A stretch of DNA of 64,000 nucleotides. It comes from Acheta domesticus (Eukaryota; Arthropoda; Insecta; Orthoptera; Gryllidae). Each line of letters opens with the position of its first letter. Position 1 is the first letter of the stretch. The translations under genes and the position numbers were made by a program. This document shows, one piece after another, positions 49,850 through 60,087 of this stretch. Under the pieces are notes generated by a model. It worked only from the letters and a program-made list of their open reading frames with translations. It did not search any database and was not told the DNA's origin. The DNA is taken from the NCBI GenBank assembly GCA_031308135.1, contig JAHLJT010009436.1:137708950-137772949 (forward strand), given 5' to 3'.

Positions 49850-50260
49850 ATGACACTTGTTATTGCCAATTCACAGTTCTCGTCCCCACTTCACGAGCTT
49901 TGCTCCAGCATCAACAGTTGCACACGAATCGTATTCACCATTGTGGCGCATTTAACCGCTCCACAAGGCGGAAAGGCGCATGAATATCGTCTAATTCACG
50001 CCGCTTTTTTAGGTGCCGAGCTCCCGCGCGGTGGCCTGAAGCGAGCGTAATTAATAGTGTGGGCCCCGGGGAGGGGAGGGAGATTTCACTTTTTAGCCGC
50101 GCCGAGCGCCCCCTGCTCCCTGCGCGAGGGGTCGTCCCGGAAGGGGCGCGCGCTGCGGACCGGCGCCGCGCGCGGGGAGGGGAGGGGATGGCGGTGGAGC
50201 AGAGAGGGGGCGCTGGAGCCCTGGGTAGTGGACGGTGGTCGTGAACAGGTAACGCGGTAG
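49850..50260. promoter_or_regulatory. CpG island with adjacent unique block
   Basis: 49,960-50,060 holds unique-looking sequence (gcgcatgaatatcgtctaat; gcgagcgtaattaatagtg, with a homeodomain-type taattaat). 50,060-50,230 is GC-rich and CpG-dense. No convincing exon on either strand. Confidence 0.35.
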
Positions 50261-51030
50261 ATGTGATGGAAGTGGAGATACGTGTTAGAGCAGTAACGCT
50301 GTAGGTAAGTGTCAAAGGAGGATTTGTTATTATGGAAGAAGATAACGAGATTGATTCTGGAGAAAGGTAATGAAGTCGATGTTGATTGACCCTAATGGCG
50401 GGATTGAGAAATCATGATTGGCGACATTAAGACCAAGAAAATGCTGTTGAATGTGACGAAAAATAGACTTATAATACTGAACTTGGGATAAATATTCATA
50501 AAACATTAATGAAAATTTGAAACACTGTCATGGGCGAGAATGTGATGCGAGGTATTGAGGCGGCAACGTCGTCATTTTGTTCTTCTCCGCCACTGTTTCT
50601 CTTGCTGCTGTAGTGGAAACTCATCTGATGCTACGGCGGTTATGTTGATGGCAGAGGTGGTGCTGTTGGGTTGGTCAGTAGAGTCAGTCTACTTACGTGT
50701 CGCATTTCTGGAAGTTGTTGATAGTAAGTTGTACAAGTAAAGGTGGAAAAAGAGATGAAGGGGAGATGTGGGTGGGGGTACACGTTGCCATGGCCGTAAG
50801 CAGTTGGATTTGAGATGATGTTTACGTATATATTGTGGCAGATCTTGGCGGTGAATACGTTTATTTAGGTGAAGGGGCCCTTCAACTACTGAGGTCGTTG
50901 AGACGAATAAATGATGCGAGTAGATGATAGCAAGAATAAAAATGAGTTGAATTATGGAGAAATGGTGTAACAATAGGCAAGAAAACACTAGAACCCCGAG
51001 AAAAATTCTTCCCGAGGAGTCGCGACGTCA
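50261..51030. other. Intergenic, nothing recognised
   Basis: Mixed composition; short open frames only. Confidence 0.5.
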
Positions 51031-51039
51031 ACGACACAT

Positions 51040-51205
51040 TTCACATGGATTGTCTAGGGATCGAACCCGCACCCCACCGGTGGAAGAAGCAGGGGTGTCC
51101 AGAAGAGGGGCAGGTGAGACCACTTTCTGAAGGACCTCGATTTATTTTTTCACAGGTGAGACACTTTCTGAAGGACTTAATTGGGACCTCGATTTATTTT
51201 TTCAT
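51040..51205 (-). repeat. B-box-like sequence and a local direct duplication
   Basis: On the minus strand, ggtgcgggttcgatcccta (51,058-51,076) is close to a tRNA B box, so a decayed SINE is possible. Just to the right, gtgagac, actttctgaagga and gacctcgatttattttttca occur twice (51,113-51,161 and 51,155-51,204), an imperfect tandem duplication. Confidence 0.5.
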
Positions 51206-51329
51206 TCAAAAGAAATCAAATATATATTTTTCTCTAATCCAAATTTAACGCTATAAGATATTTCTGATGCGTTAAGGTGAATTTCGTTTATAAATTGGAG
51301 AATGAAGAATGTTTTGTTTAAATATGGGC

Positions 51330-51700
51330 CGCCCCTTGGCTCAACTGCCCCAGGTGCCTGGTTTTCTCCGGGCGCCCCTGAGAAATGCTGTCGCCATAGC
51401 CACGAGACCCCCCCCCCCGCCTCAGAGCGGCGGACGCGGCAACGGAGTCGGGAAGAGCAATGGCCCGGTTCCGTCGTCCGCGCGGCGTCGAGGGGCGGGG
51501 CGGGCCGCAGAGATTGCAGGGCGGCGCGGGGCGGCAGCTCCTGCACGCGACCGGCAGGCGCCAGGCCTCGCGGCCCCTGCTGGCTGCAGCCCGCAACGCC
51601 CTTCTACCTGCCGGGCGGCCTCCGGGGAATCCCCAGGAGGGGCGGCCGTACCCGCGGAGACTTCAAAGAAATCTCCCCTGCGCCAGCCAAGAAACACCCT
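51330..51700. promoter_or_regulatory. CpG island
   Basis: GC-rich, CpG-dense (ggcggacgcggcaacggagt; cgcggcgtcgaggggcgggg). Several overlapping long frames exist on both strands, which is expected of such composition. None has a recognisable domain. Possibly a promoter. Confidence 0.35.
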
Positions 51701-51839
51701 TGGGCGGCCTCAGACTTGTTATTGATATGTGCTCTCCCTTTTTTTGCTGATTGGAAGGCAAACGTGATCAGAGACGAGTGCCGGAGCCAGTTTCTCTGGC
51801 CGCAAAGGAAAGCGAGATGCATAAGGGTGGCATTATAAA

Positions 51840-52735
51840 TATTATTACGGGCAGGTAAAAGGTTACGAAAGGAAAGAGAAAAAAGTCATTGACAAAAATA
51901 CAAGATTTTTTAAATTAAATAACACGATTTTATTTTTCTCGTAAGGTATCACATATAATACTGTACTTTCACTGAAATACATATCTATTATTTATACACA
52001 TCTTTATATTTTACATCTTTCACGACTTGTAAGTTATCAGTCATTTGTTGAGCATGTTTCAAATTTATTGTTTATTTACATAGAAGTTCTCCTACAATTT
52101 AATGCAGCTTTGCTACTTCCTATAAAATTCCTTCTCTAATTACTTTTATTACTAGAATACACTTTTAATAATTAGTAAATTAGGCACATATTGACAAATG
52201 AAATTATGATAAATATAATTACATGAGACAGAACAATGAAGATAGTGTATCTTTAAACAATACAATTAAGCAAAATCAAATGAATTAGAAAAAGTTGAAT
52301 TTTTAAATTAATATTATCCACAATTAAAAATATTTTAGAATATTGCAATTAACTGCACTAAGCTAAATATTTTTTTTAAAAAAGCTATATATTTTTAATT
52401 GAATAAATGTTTTTCTGTCTAAATAATTAATAGTTTTTCTTGAAAATTAATGTAGTAGTTGACGAAAACTACCAATGTAATATACTTATACTACTTCACA
52501 GCCAAATGGAATAACCTCCATATACTAATCGAAGCTTCAAAACTGAACATTTCAGTTTCATCATTTTACATAATACCATTTCAACTTAAACGAAGTGTTG
52601 TTCACGAAATCGGCATAGTTGATTACGTTTATCAAAAAAGTACTCAAGAGTGTTACTCGTACAATTGAAATTCACATCAGCAAATGCATGACTAGAGGTA
52701 GAAACCGAAATCAGATTTAATTGACATCAGACATT
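51840..52735. other. AT-rich intergenic or 3' flank of the minus-strand gene
   Basis: No exon recognised. It lies downstream of the gene at 53.0-53.8 kb and contains several minus-strand AATAAA sites (for example near 52,061 and 52,069) that could end its transcript. Confidence 0.45.
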
Positions 52736-52929
52736 TCTTGGTAAGTGAATCGTCAACCCAAATCCGGAGTGGCGAAGTGGAGAAGGCCAGTTTAAAAGCC
52801 AAGGATCGAGCGTCAAAATTCCTGCCGTCGAGCAGCCGAGAGGCCGGTGCGTGCGCGCGCGCAAGCGGCGACGCGAGCCATGGCGGCGCTGGGGCACTTG
52901 AGGTAGATAAGGCACGTGGCGGGCGGGCG

Positions 52930-53006
52930 GCGCAGCTCAGGCGCAGCTCAGGCGCAGCTCAGGCGCAGCTCAGGCGCAGCTCAAGCGCAGCGCAGGCGCA
53001 GCTCAG
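52930..53006. repeat. 11-bp tandem repeat, seven units
   Basis: Seven copies of gcgcagctcag: units 1-4 and 7 are exact, and units 5 and 6 each have one change. The last unit contains the stop codon of the minus-strand gene. An 11-bp period shifts frame every unit. Confidence 0.95.
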
Positions 53007-53779
53007 GCGCACACCTTGCGCTCGGCCGCCTCGTTCAGGCGGTTCTGGAGGTCCTCCAGATCCATCACGTCGTCCAGCGGAGACGGCACGACCTTGTGTG
53101 TGGCCTTGTCGTCCCGCTCGGCCGGCGGGGGCGGGGGTGGGGGCGGGGCCGCGGGCGAGGTTCCCACGCAGGGGCTACTCGCCGGCAGCACCCGGGGCGC
53201 GCGATGCCGCCTGGCGGGCATCGCCAGCGACCGCAGCACCTGCCACACACAAGAGCGCACAGCTGTTACCCTTTCGTCCGGCACTGTGCGATCGATACGC
53301 CGCTGCCGCGCCGGCTACGGCCGTAGGCTTTGGATGGGTTATGGCGCATCCCGACCCTTTGGAACATTTCGCTTTTTACATGACATTGCACCAGAGCACG
53401 AAACGATCTGACAGAAATGCTTGTTAACGGGGCATTGGCATTACGAGATGTCGCGTATTAACAAGCGAATTGTTTCAAATGTCCTGGCAGGCAAACAGAG
53501 GAAACATCGGATCAATTGAGGTCAGAAAACAATGGACTGTAAAGCACGAGATAATGAAATCAACAGAACGATATTGATAAACAGAAGAATTTATGTTTAA
53601 GATACAGTATCTAACATAGCAAGTGTTCGTTCGTAAGTCGGTGGATGGGTGGGTGGTGGTGGTGGTGGGGAGAACGACCGGGAGTGACAGGTGTCCGGGA
53701 GAGTGCAGGTGCACCAACTCACCTTGAGACAGGTCTTGCCGGTGCGCAGCACGATGCGTCGAACGGGCGAGGGCGTCAT
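53003..53779 (-). CDS. Two-exon gene for a 97-residue proline-rich basic protein, function unknown
   Basis: The coding exons are 53,723-53,779 (19 codons) and 53,003-53,239 (79 codons with the stop). The ATG at 53,779 has G at -3, and no ATG occurs in the ~140 nt between it and the TATA-predicted start. Exon 1 (MTPSPVRRIVLRTGKTCLK) ends at a consensus donor, AAG|GTGAGT. Exon 2 follows an acceptor, tgtgtggcag, in the same phase. The intron is 483 bp. The protein is Arg-rich at residues 7-33, has a run of eight prolines at about 51-58, and ends with an acidic, amphipathic stretch (DDVMDLEDLQNRLNEAAER), probably a helix. There is no signal peptide or membrane segment. I recognise no family. The end is uncertain: the last residues VCA and the stop come from an 11-bp repeat, and AAG|GTGTGC just before them could be a weak donor to a further exon. 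RNA evidence is lacking. Confidence 0.55.
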
Positions 53780-53945
53780 CCCAACGGCGGCTCGGAAGAA
53801 CGTCGACGCAGCGCAGCGACGTACGCGTCCAAACAGCGCGGGCCGGGCCGGGCGTGCGAGCGAGCGGGCGGGCGCGTGCGAACAGCTGGGCGGAGCGCTG
53901 GGCGTCCGGGGAGCGAGTGATGCGGGGCGCCCCGTGCGCACCCCC

Positions 53946-53953
53946 CTTATATA
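53946..53953 (-). promoter_or_regulatory. TATA box of the two-exon gene
   Basis: On the minus strand ctatataaggggg. An initiator-like tcact places the start near 53,918, 28-35 bp downstream of the box, giving a leader of about 139 nt before the ATG. A TATA box inside a CpG island suggests an inducible gene. Confidence 0.55.
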
Positions 53954-54299
53954 GCCTGCACGCAGGGGGTGGCCAGGCGCGCGGGTGGGCGAGTGGGACG
54001 GGGGCGCGGCGCTGGCCGCCTGCGCTGACAGCTGGCGCGGGGTCCGCGGCGCGCGCCCCGCTCCAGCGCGCGTGTGGGAAACTGGGGCGGGCACGCGTTC
54101 TCACACGCCCGCGCCCCCACCCCCCGGCGACGCGACGCGACGCGGCGGACGGTCAGCCACTTGCCACGCCCCCCTCCCCCGGGGGGACAGGGTGGAAGAG
54201 TCAGCAACGGAGCGGGACGAGACGCAATGACTCGGGATGAGGCAGGAAGAGGCGCGACTGAAATTGCGGAAGTGGTGACGTCACCGGAGAAGAACTTTT

Positions 54300-55640
54300 C
54301 CACTTAAACATGAGTAAAACCACCGTCGCGGAGGGAAACTTGAGAATAACACAGGCGGAAGTTCAAGCAGGGAATGCTAAATTCGATAGCGACAAACGTC
54401 CACAAACATCTGATATGGGACCGGCTCCGAAATGAAGCAAGGAGCAATGAGATGATGCAGAAATAGGTGAAGAGAAAGCTGGAAGAGTCGGTGATAAAAT
54501 ATGCAAAAATATATAGGAATGAGGGCAAGACGATCTGAGGCGCAACAACTAACATGAAGTTACAGAAAAATCAGTGGCAATGCGAGGTAGTATATCGTAT
54601 ATAATCTAGAGAGAAAGTGTTGGCTAGTGCGGGTACGGGCGCGGTGGAAAACTGGGTGGGTGGGTAAACAAAATTGAAAACTGTGGTTTAAAGCGAGAGT
54701 GTATTATAAAATACAAGAAAAGAATGATGAAAAGCATCTGTGGGGAGATACTTTGAGAGGAAGTGCAGCAGGTGGTGGTAGGGAGAGGTGAAGCCAGGAC
54801 AGGTTATGCTAGCGTGTCAGAGTGGGGTGACTCGTGATGCGAGACTTGCGTAACGGTCAGAAACGAGAAATGCGAGTCAGATGCACCTCCAAACAATGAG
54901 GGGGCATGATACAAAGTAAACGTGACAAATGTCAGGGAGATTAAAAAAGGAATGGACACAAGAAGAACTGCAAGGCATGAAGCGATTCGAAAACGTGTTC
55001 TTTTCTGTTCATTACATTATACTGAGCATTATTCAAAACAATGGTTTTGTTAATCATTGGAGAATAGACAAACGCATTTTTCATGTAGTCGACAAAAAAA
55101 TCGGAAGTAAACGAAAGGGTGGGGACACATGTAAGTGTCTCCTAAGAACAAAAACAAAGACCGCTGCTTGGATAGAGAAACGTTCGCATCATAAGAAATG
55201 TAAATTTTGAACTGCTAACTGTAGAGAATACCAGTGCAGTGGTGAACGAAGTAGATGAAAGGGAGTACAAATAAAAGCGAAAGAACGGTAAAACTTCTCA
55301 GGACAATAAACTCTAGCCAAATTGCAGATATTTGGAAGTAAATATGCAATTGAAATTCGTCAATAAAATTATGTAAATGTTAATAAGCTGTCTTCGCAAG
55401 TTTATAATGAAGTTACATTTTTTTTAAGTTCATTCATTCTACAGGATCATTAGACGACCAGGACCATTTTATGCTGCACCGTGATGCACTACCCATTGTT
55501 TTCCACAATTATTATTTCTCCCTCTTCGGAAGACTTTTTCCTCTCTTTTTTCTTCCATATTGATGAAGAAAGAAGCATTCCCCGTTTCACGCAATTCCTC
55601 TTTATCATTCTTCAAACAACAGGTGTAATTTGACACTTCC
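54300..55640. other. Intergenic, nothing recognised
   Basis: Mixed to AT-rich composition. Short frames (for example 93 codons at 54,929, +) show no family resemblance. Confidence 0.5.
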
Positions 55641-55669
55641 CATGCGCACGCGTGCAATGGCAGGCGTTC

Positions 55670-55934
55670 GGTTCTATCACACGGATACCATTAAACGCTG
55701 GCGGGCGGCGGCGCGCGCGGCGGCGGAAGTGGCGCAGAGATGAGCGGCGGCGAGGCCGTCGCCTGCCACTTGCCGCCGCGTGCTCGCCGCCGGGCGGGGC
55801 GGCACGGGACGGGACGGGGCGGCGCTGCGACGCGTGCCGCGCCACGCGCCTTCAGCCCATAAGAACTCACTCGGCGGAGCCTCGCCGCCGCCACTGCCGC
55901 AGCCCGCCGCCGCCGTCGCCGCTGCCACCTCCAT

Positions 55935-55974
<40 letters not shown>

Positions 55975-55991
55975 TCCGCCGCCGCCAAGAG
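55670..55991. promoter_or_regulatory. CpG island with (CCG)n run
   Basis: GC-rich with ggcgggcggcggcgcgcgcg, (gggac)n near 55,805 and a long (ccg)n run at 55,943-55,987. Frames across it are Ala, Pro or Arg homopolymers and not genes. Possibly a promoter feeding into the tandem repeat to its right. Confidence 0.45.
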
Positions 55992-56616
55992 CCTCGACCC
56001 TGCCCGACACGCTTCACTTCTCGTCCTCTTCTACTCTGCATCTCTCACTCACTCCTGTCCTCTCAACTCCTTTCCTCCTGTTGTTTCTCGTTCCTCTTCT
56101 CATCCATGCCTCGTCTCGTTCCGTCTTTCTTCTCCTTCTTTCTTTCCTTCTTCAGCTCTCCATTCTGGTAACCTTGCTCGCGCGAGATAACTGGTCTTGT
56201 CTGCTATCGCTGCTTGCCAACTTCGACCCTGACCGTCATGCATCACCTTTCCTCCTCTTCTGCTCTTTTTCTTCCGCTCCCTTCAATCCTGTCCTATTAA
56301 CTTATATCAGCCCCTTCTTCTCTCGCTCCTCTCGCCTAAATTAGTCTCATTTCATCGCCCCTCTTCCTTGCCTCCATTATTCTCGTTTCTTTCCCTCCTT
56401 TCTTCGTCTTCAGCCAACTCCTCCCGCGAGATAACTGGCCTTGCACGCCGCCTCCGCTGCCAGCCTCGACCCTGACCGAAAGGCTTCACCTTTCCTCCAC
56501 TTCTGCTCTCCTTTCGCTCCCTCCTATCCTTTCCTCCTCTTCATTCTTTCCTCGTCCTCGCCTTGACTCGTCTCCTTTCTTCGCCGCTCTTCCTTGCCCC
56601 TGTCAGTTTCTCTCGT

Positions 56617-56652
<36 letters not shown>

Positions 56653-56690
56653 CTCGCGAGATAACTGGCCTTGCCCGTCGCCGGCGCATG
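55992..56690 (+). repeat. ~235-bp tandem repeat, three units
   Basis: Units start at 55,992, 56,221 and 56,464, each with a variant of cctcgaccctgaccg, then cttcacctttcctcc and cttctgctct, then a C/T-rich middle. Each ends with a conserved cgcgagataactgg (56,181; 56,425; 56,655) followed by a variant of ccttgc. Periods are 229-244 bp. The third unit's cctcgcgagata is close to the TCTCGCGAGA promoter motif. Confidence 0.85.
56625..56650. repeat. (CT)n microsatellite inside unit 3
   Basis: About 13 ct dinucleotides. Confidence 0.9.
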
Positions 56691-56880
56691 CGCGCTGTCT
56701 TAAAGGCGAGGCGAGGTGACGCCCGGGTGGCACCCGTATGCGCTTACCGCAGCGTTTGCGTAGATGCTGCCAGGCGATGCACCTGCGCGGAGAACGCACG
56801 TGTGCAGGATGTAGGCTGCTTGTAAGTGCGGAAAGGCGCCGCTTCATTTCCGCTCCGGGTCACAAGGTTCCTGCTTTGTG
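56691..56880. promoter_or_regulatory. CpG-rich end of the island
   Basis: gccggcgcatgcgcgctgtc (NRF1-like gcgcatgcgc at 56,684-56,693) followed by aaggcgaggcgaggtgacgc. NRF1-type sites are common in housekeeping CpG-island promoters. No coding frame supported. Confidence 0.4.
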
Positions 56881-56991
56881 CGCAGTTGGAGAGGACTAAG
56901 CTCTCGTAAATGTTCGATTTCTATCGTGTACGCAGCAACTTCTGTTTTCCTTGAAACCTCTGTCCAGAAATACAATTTGTACTTGGAGTAG

Positions 56992-56994
<3 letters not shown>

Positions 56995-57039
<45 letters not shown>

Positions 57040-57088
57040 TAATATTACTATTATTATTACTATTATTATTATTATTATTATTATTATT
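56995..57088. repeat. (TTA)n microsatellite, flank or tail of the LINE
   Basis: About 30 tta units with a few changes. On the minus strand this is (TAA)n directly 3' of the LINE below. Confidence 0.95.
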
Positions 57089-59018
57089 TTTCCATTACAT
57101 CACGAGTAAAGATGTTATGAGTCGGCTGAATATAAAATCTACTCCAGGTTGCTACCAGCTACCTAAGGAGCAGATCCGGTGACTGTCAGTGCCTCTACAA
57201 TACTTTGCGCAAAATGTGGGCTGTACCAAATAAAGCGATTTCTTGCACTTCCCAGTCTTTTGAATTACCGGGGAGTTTAGACAAGTTCTAACTCAAATTT
57301 TGCGGAACAAATCCCAGAGCTCCGATAACTATCGGGACGATCTTTGCTTTTACGCCCCACATTCGGCTGATCTCGATTTCCAAACTCTTGTATTTAAGAC
57401 GTTTCTCTGCCTCCTTGGTAACGACGTTTTGATCGCAAGGTACAGCAACATCGATAAGTAAACACGATTTTTTCGCCAAATCCCGGATAACTATATCCGG
57501 TTTGTTTGCCGCTATCGTGCGATCAGTTTGAATTTGTTGGACGTACAATATCGTACACAATCCAACAGACGTCACCGGTTTTGGTGAGTGTTCGTACCAC
57601 TTGGGGCATGTGTTTGGAACTTCGAGGGCGGTACAGATCTGCCAGTGGAGGTAGCTACACACCCTGTCATGTCTTTTCAGGTATTCGGTCTTTGCTAGAA
57701 TTGGACAAGCTGGGACAATATAATCAATGGTTTCTACTTGCTCCTGGCAAATGCGGCATTTATCATCTTGGGAAATTTTGAGAACCGCTTGATCATAATG
57801 TCGTGTTCTAAACGCCTGATCTTGGGCAGCTACTAGAACTGCTTCCGATTCTGGCTTCATTCTTCCCCTTTTAAGCCACATAAATGATTGATCTTTATTG
57901 ATCTGCACCTTGTCCATTCTTTTTAGGTATTGTCCGTGTAGTGGTTTGTCTCTCCACGATTTCTTTAACATTTTTTGTGTCTCACACTTCATGTTTAGCA
58001 GCATCAGAAGTTCAGTGTCTGTGTTATTCGACGTGTCTTGCCTAGTTTTCTTCGCAATGCCTCATATTTCATGGCCTGCCTCATTAGAGGGGCATCGTGA
58101 TGACTGACTATATACTTTCCCATTCCAACTATTGCATTGTGCCAGGAGGCTTCAATTTGTCTGAGGCCCTTTCCTCATTCCTCCCATGACACATAAGGTC
58201 TATGTACTCGTAGATCATCTCGAGAGTGAGCGACATGATGAATTGTTGGTAGTTTTCTGTTTTTTTCGATCCATGAGTCGAAGTTCTTGCTTAGCGAATT
58301 TCTTGCCGAGTCCACTAGTCCGAAACTGTACTCGACTACAGATACCGCAAAACTACCAATTGCAGATATTTTGCTCCTGAAGTTCAGAGCGGACCGCAGG
58401 ACAAGTCTCCCTGCGAATTCTCTCTTTCATTGTGTCTTTCGGTATGGTCTCACATTCCTCAATGCCCAGATATTTGTAAGTTTTACGTGACCGAAGGTCT
58501 TGAATCACAGTTTTCATATCAACTTCAATGCTCTCTGTCATTGACAGTTTAGCAACCACTTTAAGATCATCCATGTAAAACAAATGTAATACTGATCTTT
58601 CATCACCATGGAGCTAGTAACCAGTCAGCTTGCGACAACTGTCTAGACAGTGGGATAAACCTAATGCAAAACAACAGAGGGGATACTGAATCTCCTTAAA
58701 AATACCCCTGTTAATCTGAATACTTCTAGTTTCTACTGCTTCCTTTCCGCTGTGTATTAGTAATCTGGTACTCCACGATTTCATTCTAGCAAAACTCAAT
58801 ACGTCTAGGATAAAATCGATAGATTTCCAGGGTCTTCAAAACCCAATCGTGTGGAACACTATCAAAGGCCTTTTGGTAGTCAATCCAAGCTATGCTGAAA
58901 TTACGCTTTCGTTTGTTTACATCATTCAAGATTTTATTCAGTAGCAAGATTTCCTTATTGTCATAAGAACCTTTACAACATTCTTTTTGTTCAGCTGGGA
59001 TTATATGGTTATTTTCTA
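57089..59018 (-). mobile_element. R4/Dong-like LINE with restriction-like endonuclease, 5' truncated and decayed
   Basis: Minus-strand fragments in order are EQKECCKGSY, then AWIDYQKAFDSVPHDWVL (58,840-58,893, reverse transcriptase), INRGIFKEIQYPL (58,700s), FYMDDLKVVAKL (58,549-58,584, the DD catalytic pair), YKYLGIEECETIP and RLRPE-type remnants. The 238-codon frame at 57,288-58,004 carries CRIC (residues 83-86) with C100, H112 and H120 as zinc-knuckle ligands. It then has NKPDIVIRD and LLIDVAVP (residues 168-189), the PD...D core of the restriction-like endonuclease used by R2/R4/Dong-type elements. Frameshifts near 58,805 and 58,010-58,350 and internal stops inactivate it. TAA repeats flank both sides. 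Dong is known to insert in TAA repeats. Confidence 0.85.
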
Positions 59019-59019
59019 G

Positions 59020-59519
59020 CTATTATTATCATTTATGATTATTAATGTTATGTAAAAAGGCATAATCATTGAATTTTCATCCACAGAAAAGTAGTGTTAA
59101 GAACGTACGTGAAAACAGCAATTTGCATGTACTAACATGAGAATTATTGTTTACCTAATTTTTTAGCGTATTACGTTTCTGGTAACTCTGAATTATTTTA
59201 ATTCTGAAAAACTGTTGACTTCAAACAATTTTGTTCCATCTGACATTAAAAAATATCAGATTTCGAAGAAACTCCAGGTGAAGATAGTTCCGTACGCCAA
59301 GCTCGCGTATTATATTCTAGGGCACAATGGCCACGCGTTTCGGAGAAACAACGCGTTAAAATGACTCTAGCGAACGGCTAGCGGCGCTAAAAACTTCACT
59401 GAGTGTGAGTAGACGCTGTCAAGTTGTCAGATAAAACAGCTGGAAATCAGTAGGAAGCTCAAATCCAGAGGCGACTTTATGGTTCAAATCCTGTCATTTT
59501 TTAGTATGCGCGTATTGAG
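59020..59519. other. Intergenic, nothing recognised
   Basis: Begins with tattattatcatttatgatt (TAA-type flank of the LINE). The remainder is unassigned. Confidence 0.5.
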
Positions 59520-60087
59520 ATGATTCATTATTTATCCCGGGCGCGTCAAGTGCCACAGCCATTATTACCGTAAATTTAGTGCATGTTTACACCGCGGGAT
59601 GTGGCAATCATCTTCCCTTGCTGGATGGTAAAACCGGCGCTGACCTACTCGTCAGCTTGCGGGTTTTTCCCAACCAGGCATCTCTCACATGTGGGGCATC
59701 GCCCCAGCCTGGATAAGCTCTAAATATCCTGGCATGTGGTAGTGTAGAACTGGTATCATGGCATGTGGTAGTGTAGTACATGTAGGTGTGTGTGTAAGGA
59801 AGGGGCGATGACAGGACAAGGAAGAGGTACGAAATATCGCGCGCCGTCCGTGGTCCGTTTGTTAGGGTACTGCTTCGACTTTCGCGTGGTATTGATCGGA
59901 GAAATCACGGAAAATGCCGATCAGAGCAGTCGGGCTCTATAATTCTTCTCGAGGCAGCGGCTGAATTCGATCAAGCTATGTAGTTAGTGCCGAAAATTCT
60001 GCAATCGTCGTGACTCGAATCTTAGGACCTCCCGTCAGAGGCATAACAGTGACAACAATTGATGCCATGAGCTACCTAAGCTGGTGC
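59520..60087 (-). mobile_element. tRNA-derived SINE, copy D
   Basis: The head is at the right. On the minus strand, agctcatggcatcaattg is followed by a B box in gtcctaagattcgagtcacg (60,011-60,030). The left end reads tgattcattatttatcccgg. It shares ccgtttgttagggtactgct, gtattgatcggagaaatcac, gcgggtttttcccaaccagg and ggcgcgtcaagtgc with copies B and C. An internal 31-bp duplication, atggcatgtggtagtgtag, lies at 59,732-59,780. Confidence 0.9.

Larger units (their letters stand above)
52840..54290. promoter_or_regulatory. CpG island spanning the two-exon gene and its promoter
   Basis: Dense CpG over about 1.4 kb with AT-richer breaks (about 53,330-53,640). The island upstream of the gene (53,780-54,290) contains GC boxes and, at its far end, ggtgacgtcacc (54,275-54,286), a palindromic CRE-type site. 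Confidence 0.6.

Noticed and set aside
51302..51838. 178-codon + strand frame in the 51.5-kb island
   Set aside because: No domain; overlapping long frames on both strands are expected at this GC content.
52738..53427. 229-codon + strand frame opposite the two-exon gene
   Set aside because: Runs through the 11-bp repeat antisense to a better supported spliced gene; composition artefact.
55652..56344. 230-codon + strand frame across (CCG)n and the tandem repeat
   Set aside because: Poly-Pro and Ser/Leu repeats from simple sequence; frame not maintained between tandem units.
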